Below the pieces are notes generated by a model. The model was not told the DNA's origin. It searched no databases and saw only the letters and a program-made list of their open reading frames with translations. From positions 570,051 to 634,050 of the forward strand of contig BCKT01000016.1 of NCBI GenBank assembly GCA_003116875.1: DNA of 64,000 bases. Reading direction: 5' to 3'. The translations under genes were made by a program, and so were the position numbers. The stretch is from Takashimella koratensis (Eukaryota; Basidiomycota; Tremellomycetes; Trichosporonales; Tetragoniomycetaceae). Within the stretch, counting starts at the first letter, position 1. The number at the start of each line of letters is the position of its first letter. Shown in pieces: positions 13,069 through 23,575 of this stretch.

Positions 13069-13705
13069 CACCGTTACGGGGTTGATTGTGTAGCTGACTG
13101 CTATCGAGAAGCCGATGTCGGGAAGTGAGCAACGCAGAAAAGGAGTAAACTGCTTTCTGACTTTGGTCTGACACCCCTCAGGTTTTCCTCTACCCATTCG
13201 GCGGACAAAAACGCCGGATGGTTCCACCGGGCCGTTGTGCGTTAATTCCGTTGCATCGGCGTTAATCAATTTCGGCAAGACAGTCACCGGTGGTGCCTAC
13301 GTCATAGGCAGGCGCATGCTGTTTGGGCACCTGCCGCCATAGGCTGCGCATCCCGTTCAAGGCAGCACGGGAGTGTCCAGGAACCTGAACCTCAGTGTGC
13401 CACTTCAGCATCGCAGCGACATGCGACACAGCGCGAGCTCGGTTCTGGCAGAGTTAGGAGCTGATTTAACTCGTCCACTGTTCGAAGTGGGCTAAGCTCT
13501 AAGCGCGCACAACCACTGATTTTACCACCCAGATCTAAACGAGCTGTGATCATTTTCGATTCATTTGATTTCTACAATTGCTACTCAAAAACCATCAAAT
13601 CCAACTCCAAGGCACATGCTTGTCCAGCATAGGGCTTTACACAGGCTCCACAATTGCGGCAGAGATCTCCCAACTTGGCCCCAAGAACAAGGCGAGGTCA
13701 AGGCA
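13069..13705. promoter_or_regulatory. Intergenic: promoter of the large Zn2Cys6 gene
   Basis: This 637-base interval lies upstream of the minus-strand regulator and downstream of the minus-strand ITR-type transporter. An open frame continues upstream of the chosen ATG to 13287, but it resembles nothing recognisable. No RNA gene was seen. Confidence 0.4.
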
Positions 13706-15771
13706 TCACGGAGTGGCAGTACCTTTGAGCTGCTGGGCAAGAAGACGCTTCTCTTGAAGCATCGCGTTGGCCTTCTTGACACCATAGCCGTCTTCGAAAA
13801 TGCGTGAAGTCTCATCGATAGACAGTCCCTCTGCGCAAAGCGTTAGTCGATGTCAAATCTCTGACTCGGAATAGACTCACTCGTTTCGGGATAACAGTAC
13901 AGGATGAAGATGTAACCGATGGCAATGAAACCTAAGTAAAGTCCGTAGGTACCCGCTGCACCGAGAGTCTCAAGCTCGGACAGATAAGAAACGGAAACGA
14001 CGAGGTTCGCGAGCCAGCAAGAAGTGGTCGAAATTGCGGATCCGGCCGCACGAATCTCTAGAGGCAGGAACTCGGATTGGTACCACACAATATGCGACAA
14101 GGTAAGACCAAAAGAAATGACGAAAAGAACGATGGCTCCCAAAACGGAACCGACAAGAGCGGAGTTGTAGTCGGCATCGGCACTCAGTGCACCACCGGTG
14201 TCGACCGTAAGATCTGAGTCTGGTCAGCTGAACTGTTGGGAGATCGAAAAGAGACATAATGAGCAATCTAACCCAACCTACAATGGAAAGAGATCAAGGC
14301 CCAGATGAGTCCAACGAGCATTCCTGGGCACACGAGGACAAGCAATCGACGTCGCCCAACTTTGTCAACGAGAGTTGAGCCAACAAGAAGGAATGTGGCG
14401 TTGAGGCAGGAAGGAATCAGACCGGCGGCAGCCGAGTTCTTGAGACCCAAAAGTCCGAAGATAGTCGAAGAGTAGTACACTATGGATTTGGGTTCAAATG
14501 TGGTCAGTTCGAATTCGGTGTCAGCTCCGCCGAACTCACAAAGAGTGTTGTAACCAGTGAGCTGCCCGATAGCTTGCACGCCAGAAACAGCAATAATAGC
14601 GCGACGGTAGGGCAAGTGAGTCCAATACATCTTGGCACGAGCGGCAAACGAGAATTCGCGCTGGAGACGAGTCGTTTCCTCCACGTATTGCTGCGAGACC
14701 TTAAGCTTGAAGTCGAGAACTTGGTCAGAGGCGCCTCGATAGATGACTTTGTAGGTCTCTCGAGCCTTCTCGACTTGCCCACGAAGGATGAGGACTCGCG
14801 GAGATTCGGGAAGCCAGTGCATCAGGCACAGCTGCACAATGGATGGAACGACTCCTAGGCCGACTGCGATAAATTAGCATGGCAAAAAACCAGAGGAAGG
14901 GATAACTCACAGAGAACTCGCCAAGCAATGTGAGGAGCGACACGGGCTTGGAAGGCGGCCCCAAGAGCACTAGCAATGACTTGACCGAAGGGGATGAAAA
15001 AGGCGTTGGTACCAACACAACGACCTCTGACTGCGGTAGGGGCAAGTTCCGCAATACTGCAGTGCGTCAAAAATCGGGGTCAAAGTGTGACTCCGCCACC
15101 TAGCTATGTTTACTTACTAAAGTGGACCAATGACTGCAGCGCCACCTACGCCCACACCAAGAACAAGCCGGCCGACAACCATTTGGGCGACGGAGAAGCT
15201 GGACGCGATCAAAATGGCACCGATGGTAAAACTGAACAAGCCGGTCAACAGTGTTCGAAAAAATGCTCGGAGTACTTACGCAAAGTCTGAGATAGCCATT
15301 GCCCATTTGCGACCAAGCTTGTCCGCGAGGGAGCCAAGAATACTGGCGCCAAAGATGGCACCGATCGTGCACCCTGCTGTGATGATTTCCTGTTCGGCGG
15401 CGGAAAGGGCATGGCCCAGGTCGGTGCCAACCATGGGAAGCGCGCTGCCAATGATACCTGTGTCATAACCGAACAGGAAGCCAGCAACCGCCGCGATCGA
15501 TATGAGGAAGATGAAATAAGGAGTGATCTTGTCTTCATTTTCCGCCCTTAGGATGTTCTCGTCCTAGAACACTATTCAGTTTTATTTCTCGATGCTTTTC
15601 AATGTGCCACTTTCCCAGGCTTACAATGAGATGACCAAGACCAGTATTGCCGGCAATATCTTCGATCAAGGTTTGTTCTGGCTTTTCAGCCTCCTTGATC
15701 GACATGTCGGGAGTGCTGTCGAGGTGCACCGGGGTGGATTTGATGGAGGTTTCGATACCAGAGAAAGACAT
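13706..15771 (-). CDS. MFS myo-inositol (ITR-type) transporter, paralog 1
   Basis: Sugar porter most like fungal ITR inositol/H+ symporters. About eight exons give 12 membrane segments. Supporting blocks in order: FGYDTGIIGSALPMVG, AAEQEIITAGCTIGA, the LADKLGRKW signature, IAELAPTAVRGRCVG, LPESPRVLILRGQVEKA, IGQLTGYNTLLYYSSTIFGLLG, VDKVGRRRLLVLV, QSEFLPLEIRA, and YCYPETSGLSIDETSRIFEDG at the C-terminal tail. The E-I-V/I-T-A motif after segment 1 and the C-Y-P-E-x-S-G-L end are ITR-like. ATG 15769-15771 gives M-S-F-S-G; earlier in-frame ATGs at 15807 and 15855 exist, but the TATA box at 15822-15829 favours 15771. A close paralog lies at 19.1-21.3 kb. Inositol specificity is family-level inference. 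Confidence 0.8.
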
Positions 15772-16320
15772 TGTTGTTGATGAGGTGAGGATTGATGGGA
15801 ACGACATGCGAACCGGTCTGCTTATATATCGATAAGTTGCAAATCGGTGGAACACTGAGCCGGTTGACGACCTTGTGGTCTACGGTCCTCCACAGATGAG
15901 AAAGAGAGCCCCATAAGGAGTTGTCGGGGGAGGTCTGGGGAACCCCAGCTGCGGTCCCCGACGTGGTTTAGGTTGCGGATCGAAAAAGTGGGGTTAAAGG
16001 GTCACCTGATCGTCGTATACCCGGAAGCCGGATCATCGGGAAACGCGGAAAACGCGATTTTCAAGGAGAACACGGAGATGTTCCTGGTCTAGGCCGTCAT
16101 ATGCCGCAAACGCAGATTGCACCATTGGGCTTGTTCACGCCGATGGCGTCAAGCGCATTCCCGCTGGGCATGAGTGTCAAACGGAGTCTTTAATCGCCCA
16201 TGACTAGCACATCAGATCACATTCACATACATCCGTTCGAAGGTTTATCAAAGCATATCTATCAATCGTCATTTTTAAAGCATACAATGAATGGTATTTC
16301 CGCGCAGATTCTCTCTGTGT
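15772..16320. promoter_or_regulatory. Intergenic: ITR paralog 1 promoter and cPLA2-like 3' flank
   Basis: This 549-base non-coding interval contains the TATA box of ITR paralog 1 at 15822-15829 and GC-rich stretches with several CGG/CCG triplets (15,950-16,060). No gene was seen. Confidence 0.45.
15822..15829 (-). promoter_or_regulatory. TATA box of ITR paralog 1
   Basis: The minus-strand sequence reads ATATATAA, about 51 bases before the ATG at 15771. This spacing supports the shorter start. Confidence 0.55.
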
Positions 16321-18911
16321 CTACTTCTGAAGAGACTGTGCTTGTAAACGAGCCGCTCGTCTCCTCTCATACGCCTCCCGGACCGCCGATCTGATGGTAT
16401 CCAGGCTGTCTCGCTAAAGAGGTCAGAAGTGAACCCGGTCACGGACTTACAGTGTTGGCATTGCCCGTCTTACGGATCGTTCGGACCTGTTCCGGGGTCC
16501 AAGAAAGGTTGTAGCTGGACGAGAACGGGGCAGTAGCTGGGTCGTACTCGGGTTGGATCTTGTTCGGCAGCAGAGGGAGGTAGATGAGGGTAGCGGGATG
16601 CGCAGCGAGCGGGACGTTTTTGTCATTGTAAGTGAAGCCATCTGGCTTTGTCTTGTAGTCGTCCAGCTCCCATTCTTGGAGCTGGCCTTGCTCTTTGCGT
16701 TTTTGCCACTCTGCCAATTGCTCTAAACCGATTGGGCGGGCATCAAGCACCTGAGCGTATCGGCCCTTGAAGCGATCTTCGGTTTCTTCCGCCGTCAATT
16801 TTGGCAGCTGGGGCTCCTTGTGTTCTGGGGTCACGATAGGTTCCAAAGCGGATAACTGAGGAAGCTCGACTCGAGGACGGATGTCGAGACCCTTCTGCAG
16901 ACCGCCTTCTCGTATACGGTCGAGGGCCGCTCCCTTTTGCACATCCCTTGTTGATCAGTTTGTGAAGAGCTCTCGATAATACTTACGAAGAATAATCCCC
17001 GAGAAGTGCAACATCGACTGTACGATGGGGCCTAAAGAAGACATCTACCGATGAGTTTTGTTCGGCGGAGCGACTTACAAGTAGGTAGGTTGTTGCCCAT
17101 GCCAGCATCGACCAAATGGATGCGAGGTGAATTCTATGGGTTGTTAAACGAAAACTCTCTCTACCATTGCCAGGTCTGACGAACCTCAATTCCCTAAGGC
17201 CAGTCAGCTATTCCCTATCTAGTGAGTACATGTCTGCTCAGCTTACCTGTCCTCTGCCAACCTGCTTCTCATGGCCAAAGAATGGGTTGGGCTCATTCAA
17301 GGCATGGATGGGATCTGCTCTTTAGGGTCAATTCACAGAAATGAGGACTAACGGTGGTTGAGCAATTTCCTCTCGGACTCTGGGTGCTTCTTCGCCCAAC
17401 TTGCGCCCCACGATCGTACCTAATGAGGTCAGTAAAGGCTTGACTCCTTGAGAGACACGAACCGTATTGCCAATGGAGTTGTGAGGAAGGTTGCGTGCAA
17501 TTGTCTCGATGTATGCCGAGAGTGGGCCGGCCACAGCGCTTGTAGTCGCACCCAAGAGCATCGACAGCGACTGCTCGGGCAATCGACGCTCAGGATCCGA
17601 CTTGCCGGCTTTGAATGGCCGTCCAAACGACCATGTTGGGATCCAGCCTTCCAACTCATCGCTTCCCGTCTCGAATGGCGAGACTTCGAACCATTGCCAC
17701 CAGGCATTGACTCGATCATGCTCTTTGCTAGCCTAAGATCGTTAGTTCTACTCAATGGCAGGCAAGCTCACGTGATCAACGTCATCGAAAGGGTCTGTGT
17801 CACTCTTCCAATCCCTCCACGGGCGCTCGTGTCGACAGGCCGTAAACAGAGGAAGCGGCTGCATCCCCTTGTCGAGGCCAGCCGTCTTGATAACGGACGA
17901 CCAGCGAAGCCATCCCTCCTGAATCATGGGCTCAGGCACGTCTTTGCTGGTCTCCTTATCCTTCCCAGGTTCCTCGTCCTCGTAGTCGAGAATCAGTGCT
18001 TGTGTGACCGGGTCGGTGCGACAAAGGAGGATGTGTGTAGTCGTCAACGTAGCGTACAGATCGAGTGGAGTCCACTGGACCACGCCGGCCTGAATTTTCT
18101 GAATGATCGGACCGAGCTGGAAATATACGCCTCGAGGAGAGCTGGCAACCGCTCGAACCGACTTGCCGGAAAGCGGATGAAACTTGGACGAGCCAGCGAA
18201 GTGATCGAGAGCCTGGGCAGCATTGCTTTGGCCAATCGTGAACAAACTTCCTAACGACCAGCAGCTACCACTCACGCCCGCGGCGTAAAAGATGAGCTCC
18301 CAGAGGCCGTCGGCTTCTTTACTCTGCAATGTCTCCATCATGGCAAGGTAACCGAGACAGGCACGATAACCTCCACCGCTCCCTCCAACGGCCACCACTG
18401 GAATGTCGTCTGGGTGGACCTCGGTGTCGTCCGGGAGTTGAAGAAATCGATGAAGAGCCTTGGTGTAGATGGCTAGTTGTTTTCGGCGATCAAGGAATGC
18501 GGCCTCTTCGAGACACAGGTCATTGTTCCGTCGCAATTCAGCGTCCATGAGCAGCTCGGGGTGTCGAGCTGTGTCGGTGAGATCGTGCTTGACCTTTGAG
18601 ATATGAGCATCAAGCAATACGACTGACATTACCTGATGGAAGGCATCAATGACATCGTGCATCCGACGAATGCGCCTGCGAACGCCGTCGACCATGCCGT
18701 GGCCAAGAGATGCAATGCCATGGGTGATTTTGCTGATGCCCTTGTGGTCGGTATCGTGATCATGCTTGCTGTCTTTGTCGTCGTCCTTGTCGTTATGACT
18801 CTTGGACTTGTTCTGTTCATCCTGCCATACTTCGTGTAGCCGGTGGATCTCCAGCTCGTGGTCGGAGAGGCCGGTCTGAACCGACCCGGGCGAGCCGCTC
18901 TCGTGTTGCAT
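16321..18911 (-). CDS. Cytosolic phospholipase A2-like lipase (PLA2c/patatin superfamily)
   Basis: Predicted acyl hydrolase of the cPLA2/lysophospholipase type. The large first exon carries a Lys/Asp/His-rich N-terminal region, then the oxyanion-hole motif VAVGGSGGGYRACLGY, the nucleophile elbow AAGVSGSCWSLGS (G-V-S-G-S), and after several introns VDAGMGNNLPTY with the catalytic Asp, followed by LRPHRTVDVALLGDYSSDVQKG. Ser/Asp dyad and spacing match the cPLA2 fold. The last exon (stop at 16321-16323) is a basic helix (SLDTIRSAVREAYERRRAARL). The start at 18911 gives a cytosolic protein; an ATG at 18992 would add a weakly hydrophobic leader. It sits between two ITR-type transporters on the same strand. 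It could supply glycerophosphodiesters, but substrate choice is unknown. Confidence 0.8.
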
Positions 18912-19032
18912 ATGTGACAGGACAGGGAATGAAGATGATGCAAGCTGAGATGATGCAAGCAGAATACGATGATGACACAAGATAAAGGGCAAACGGCACG
19001 TTTATGGTTAGGGCTCGGGCGCAGGGAAGCCA

Positions 19033-19073
19033 GGGGAGCCAAAGGAGGGGCCAAAGGAGGGGCCAAAGGAGGG
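19033..19073. repeat. Short tandem repeat, 12-base unit
   Basis: About three copies of GGGGCCAAAGGA, the first with one change, lie in the 229-base gap between the cPLA2-like gene and ITR paralog 2. A second small duplication (GATGATGCAAGC twice) lies just upstream, near 18931-18962. Confidence 0.7.
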
Positions 19074-19140
19074 CAAATGTCGCCACCGTGGGAATCATGG
19101 CAATACATACATGTCACGTGATTCCCTTTCACCACTGACT

Positions 19141-21308
19141 CTATCTAGCAGCTTGCGCCCTCTCAAGACCAGAGACAAAGTTGGACATCTCAACATGAGA
19201 CACCGTACGCTTGTCAGCCATCGACCGTTGGAATGCCTGCTCTCGCTCAACATGGGAGACGTGTCGCTTATCAGCCGACCGCACGTCATGCTTGTGTACG
19301 ACCATTTCAGCCTCCCTTGCGTTCTTTTCCGCTTGTAGCTTATCCCTCCTCATCTCGCGCGATTTTTGCACACCAAAGTCGTTCTCAAACAACGTATAGG
19401 TTTCATCAATCGATAGTCCCTCTGAAAAGGACGAATGAGCATTTTCGCGTCGCGATAATCAAACTTACTAGTTTCGGGATAGCAAAAATAGCCAATGATG
19501 TATCCAGCCACACTGAAGCCAAGATACAGCCCATATGTTCCCGCAGGGGTGAGGTTCTCCAGCTGGGTAAGGTAGGATACAGAAACAATCAGGTTGGCAA
19601 CCCAGGTCGCGGTCGTCGCGATGGCGGTCCCAGTAGCTCGGATTTCCAAAGCGAGAAACTCGGCTCCATACCAATTCAGATGACTGTATGATGCTCCATA
19701 CGCCGCAACGTAGACGACTATTCCCCCAATGACTACTCCCACGCTGGTCGTGTCATATTGGTACGAGGTATCGAGCAGTCCTCCGGTTGGTTTGCACAAA
19801 TCTACGCCCCTTGTCAGCTGAGATTCGTCGTGAGATCTACAACGTCACTCACAGTAGAAGGCCACGATGCACCAGGCCAAGCCTAAAAGCATGATGGGCA
19901 CCACAGAGACGAAAAGTCCACGACGCCCAACACGATCGACCGAGAACATGCCGATTGCCTACAACAAACTCAGCCCACCTGGCGCAACATGATGTAGCTC
20001 GAATCATACCTACAAGGAAGAAAGCATTGACACCTGAAGGGATGAGACCGCCCAATGCTGGATTAGACAGACCCATGAGGCCGAACAAATTCCCGGCGTA
20101 ATACTAGATGAAGGCGACATCACATCAGTATCAAACTGAAGTCAAAGAGACCAATAAACTCACCAGTAAAGTATTATAACCTGTCAGCTGTGCAAAGCCA
20201 GCAATGGCGCTGACGCTGAGGATGGAGCGAAGATACATTGGCTGACCGAGGATTTTGATCTTGTCCATCCTGGAACCTTTGATCTTGGTCGTCGCTGCCA
20301 CATACTCTTCGACGATCCTGAATTTGAGGTCGACAGCGGTGTCTGAAGCCCTACTGTAGACTTTGCGCAAAACCTTTTTTGCTTGGTCGTAATCACCTCG
20401 AAGTACCAAGACTCTAGGTGACTCAGGCATGAACTCGACGAGGATGAGTTGTAACATCGAGGGCACGATCCCAAGAGCGACTGAATGGTTGGTCTTAGCA
20501 AACTAACGTGCCCCCATACTCACATAGCAAGCGCCACCCATTTTTCATTGTTTGAATGCCTGCACCAATGCCATCTGCAATGACTTGACCAAGAGGGACA
20601 CAAAAGCAGTACATTGCGATGCAGCGACCTCTCATCGCTGTTGGGGCTACCTCTGCGATATACAGTGGTCCGATGACAGTGGCTCCACCCACTCCAAAGC
20701 CCAGTACGAGGCGGCCGACGATGATTTGGGGGACGGAATAGCTCGCAGTGATGATGACGGCCCCAACGATGAAGCTGACGTCGCCCCTTAGCGTGGTTGC
20801 ATAGCTTTAGACGTTCTCTGGGCAACTTACAAGAAGTCGGCCAGGGACAAGGACCATTTCCTACCCAGGTTGTCCGCCGCGGAACCGAGACAAGAGGCAC
20901 CGAATACCGCCCCGATTGTCGTTCCGGCGGTGATAATCTCTTGTTCGGAGGAGGACAACGCATGCCCGAGATCGTTTCCCACGAGAGGAAGAGCTACACC
21001 AACCACTCCTGTGTCATAGCCCAAAATAATACCGGCGAGAGCCGCCGTGAAGATGAGGAAGGCGGTGTACCAAGTCAGCTGGTCCTCTCCTTCGGCAGCG
21101 ACCAGCGTCTCGTCCTGGTATTTCAGTGTCAGACATGCCAGCTGCTCGATCGAGGCGGACGAGAATGAGGATCACGAGAAACGACGAGAGCAGCTTTGTA
21201 GATAATGCGACTTACAACCAGATGCCCGCCAAATCCCGGTATCTGAGAAACGTTAGAAGCGCCAGAAGGACCTGAAGGTTTGACCTGTTCAACGTGTGCA
21301 GCGTCCAT
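19141..21308 (-). CDS. MFS myo-inositol (ITR-type) transporter, paralog 2
   Basis: Second ITR-like sugar porter, colinear with paralog 1 throughout. Shared blocks include GYDTGVVGVALPLVG, SSSEQEIITAGTTIGA, LGRKWSLSLADF, YIAEVAPTAMRGRCIA, MPESPRVLVLRGDYDQA, AQLTGYNTLL, the DRVGRR signature, and CYPETSGLSIDETYTLFEND. The difference is the C-terminal cytosolic tail, longer here, charged, and containing an internal duplication (DKRHVSHVE and DKRTVSHVE). A TATA box at 21395-21402 precedes the ATG by about 87 bases. Both genes share intron positions around the LLV/LLYY junctions, which supports local duplication; the cPLA2-like gene now lies between them. Substrate is inferred only from family. Confidence 0.8.
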
Positions 21309-22230
21309 TGAAGTGGGTTAATATATTCTGTTGTCAAGTTGCAAGAGTGTGTAGGACGCGAGGGTGCTGCACCGTACGCCTATACCGCAGCTGTTTATAT
21401 AAGGTCGTGTCGAGGGTACACATGTCTTGGTCCGCCGGGAGATGCCGTCGGTTGCAAAAAGCCACATGTCGCCAAGTCCGCCACGGCCCTCCTTCGCAGC
21501 CCTGTGATGCCGAGGCTGGCTAGCAATCGACCTGAGGAGCCCGGTGAGGAGCGCCATGGGTCGAAGGCATGTTGCGGAGGCACATTTTCAGTGATAAACA
21601 GACCTAGAGTAAAGGGAGTGTCAGGGTGATCGGGTAACAATCTTGCTTCAGCGTCAGTGGCTTCCGGCAAGCGAAACTTCTGGGCTGATTTTGAAAATTG
21701 ACGTCATTGAAGTCCGCCGCGGATCTGGCTTGAGCCCGGTGGTAAAAGTGAATGTCGAACGCGAGCGAGAAGTGAGCAGCGGCATCTTGATCAAGCGCCC
21801 GCTTCTTTTACACGGGCATTTTAGGAAGAATGAGGGGTTCACGATTCAGCTCTCCTTTTATATTTCGCTTGGCTGAAACGACGAGAGTTCTTAAATCCGA
21901 CAAATCCGTTCGAAACGAGGGACGACAGGATGGTTAGAGCCGTCATCGCCGGCGCCAATGAAATTTGGTGCTCCGGGCCGACCGACTATCATGGAAAACC
22001 AGGGTGCGGCTTTGCACGGAGCACACTGAAGCATCCTCTTTCTAAAGACGTCAATGTCGAGACCCCAACTGTCCTTGCTTCGTCCGACTTTATTCCAGGA
22101 CGGCGGGATGTCGGCTTTACGACTGAGCCAAGCTTCACATTTGGTCATGACAACAGCTTTGCTTGCCTTATAAGATGGTGGACTGACGAACTCAACGCAA
22201 GAAGGGAGATCCCCATCTTAACCCATCGCA
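21309..22230. promoter_or_regulatory. Divergent intergenic region with palindromic GC box
   Basis: This 922-base interval separates ITR paralog 2 (minus) from the TIM-barrel gene (plus). It holds a TATA box for the transporter (21395-21402) and an 11-base palindrome TCCGC-C-GCGGA at 21713-21723, also found at 28140-28150. No coding frame with family similarity was seen. Confidence 0.5.
21395..21402 (-). promoter_or_regulatory. TATA box of ITR paralog 2
   Basis: TTATATAA, self-complementary, about 87 bases upstream of the ATG at 21308. Confidence 0.5.
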
Positions 22231-23526
22231 ATGACCGTTACTCCTCTCAGCTCCCTCAGGTTTGGGATCGCCTCAGCTTCGCTGGGCATGCACGCCAACC
22301 ACACCTTGAAAAACAGATTCGATGCGATGGCTAAGGCTGGCTTCAAGTACTGCGAGCTCGGCTTTGGCGCGTACATGGAGTGGGTCCGAAGCGAGTGCCC
22401 AGACCTGTAAGTTGGACTCGACGTAAAACATGTCACAAGTATTCACAAACCAAGCCCACCTTCAACTTGCCCGCCAGAGTGGAGCGAAGGCGGCGAGCCC
22501 GATCCCAAGGACGAAGCCATCTGGGAGGCGATGTACACCAAGGCCGATGACATGAAGGCGTTCGCCGCGTCCTACGGCCTCACGATCCTCATGCTCCAGC
22601 CTCTCAACCAATTCGACGGGTGGCCGGAAACCTCTCCTCGAGCCGCGTGGGTCAAGGAGAAGGCGCTCAAATGGCTGCCTCTTTGCTCCAAGCTTGGTGT
22701 GGAGATGTTGCAGGTACGTCCTTGTTGTCTGACTTTGGAGCTGGGTATTGACTGTGTACAGGTTGGCGGTAACGACTACGCCGAAGCCAACGCGTCCGAT
22801 GAGAAGACGGCACAAGACCTTCACTGGCTTGCCGAGCTTGGTGCAACGCAAAACCCTCCGGTCAAGATCGCGTACGAGTGCTGGTCTTTCAGCAAGCGCG
22901 TCCACGACTGGGAGCACACATGGCGCCTTATCCAGCTCGGAGTGAGTGATCTTCTGTCGCGTAGCTCATCCTCGACAGAACCACCCGAACCTTGGCCTGT
23001 GCCTCGATGTTGCGCACTTCCCGCTGTCGCCTCGCTACGGCTGGATTCCTACGACCGGGAAGGGATGGTCCGACTCTGAATACTCTGCCATGCTTGACCG
23101 CCTCGTCCAGGTTCCCGGAGACAAGATCTTCTACGTTGAGCTGGCCGACGTCGTCAAGCCCAACATCCCCTTGTACAGAGGAAGTGCCTTTGACGCCTGG
23201 GGAGAAAAGGCTCAGTCCCCGCGTGGTGACATCTTCGTTTGGGCAATCTGTGGACGACCGGTACCCCTTGTTGGACCCAATGCTGGCCGCGCAGGCGTGA
23301 CGCCCGATGATGCCCGCGTGGTTGAGTCGGTCAAAGCCATCATGGAGACCGGTTTTAACGGTAAGAGCAACTGTAGATCACGCGGCTGACGTTCAAAGGC
23401 CCAATGATGTACGAGATGTTCGAAGCGCTCAGCCAGGAGAAGGAAGACGAGGACATCCCTTATGTGTACGCGCAGGCCTGTGCTTTCTCCAAAGAGCGGC
23501 TCATCGCCGCCCTCGACAGCGCCTAA
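22231..23526 (+). CDS. Sugar isomerase/epimerase-like TIM-barrel enzyme (AP-endonuclease family 2 fold)
   Basis: Xylose-isomerase-like TIM barrel, related to 3-dehydroshikimate dehydratase, inosose dehydratase (IolE) and hydroxypyruvate isomerase types. Five exons fit. The first junction (CCAGACCT|CCCACC) joins PDL to PPSTCPPEW. Blocks: RFGIASASLGMHANHTL and AGFKYCELG at the N-terminus, YGLTILMLQPLNQFDGW, CSKLGVEMLQVGGNDY, a candidate metal Glu in IAYECWSF, a candidate metal Asp/His in GLCLDVAHFPLS, VELADVVKP, and MMYEMFEAL near the end. It lies 50 bases from the convergent alpha-L-rhamnosidase and close to ITR transporters and Gfo/Idh dehydrogenases. That context fits sugar or inositol catabolism, but the reaction cannot be fixed from sequence. 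Confidence 0.7.
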
Positions 23527-23575
23527 GGAGGTCATTGTAGTTCAAGCCCAGTCCACCCAAAACCAATGCATGCGT

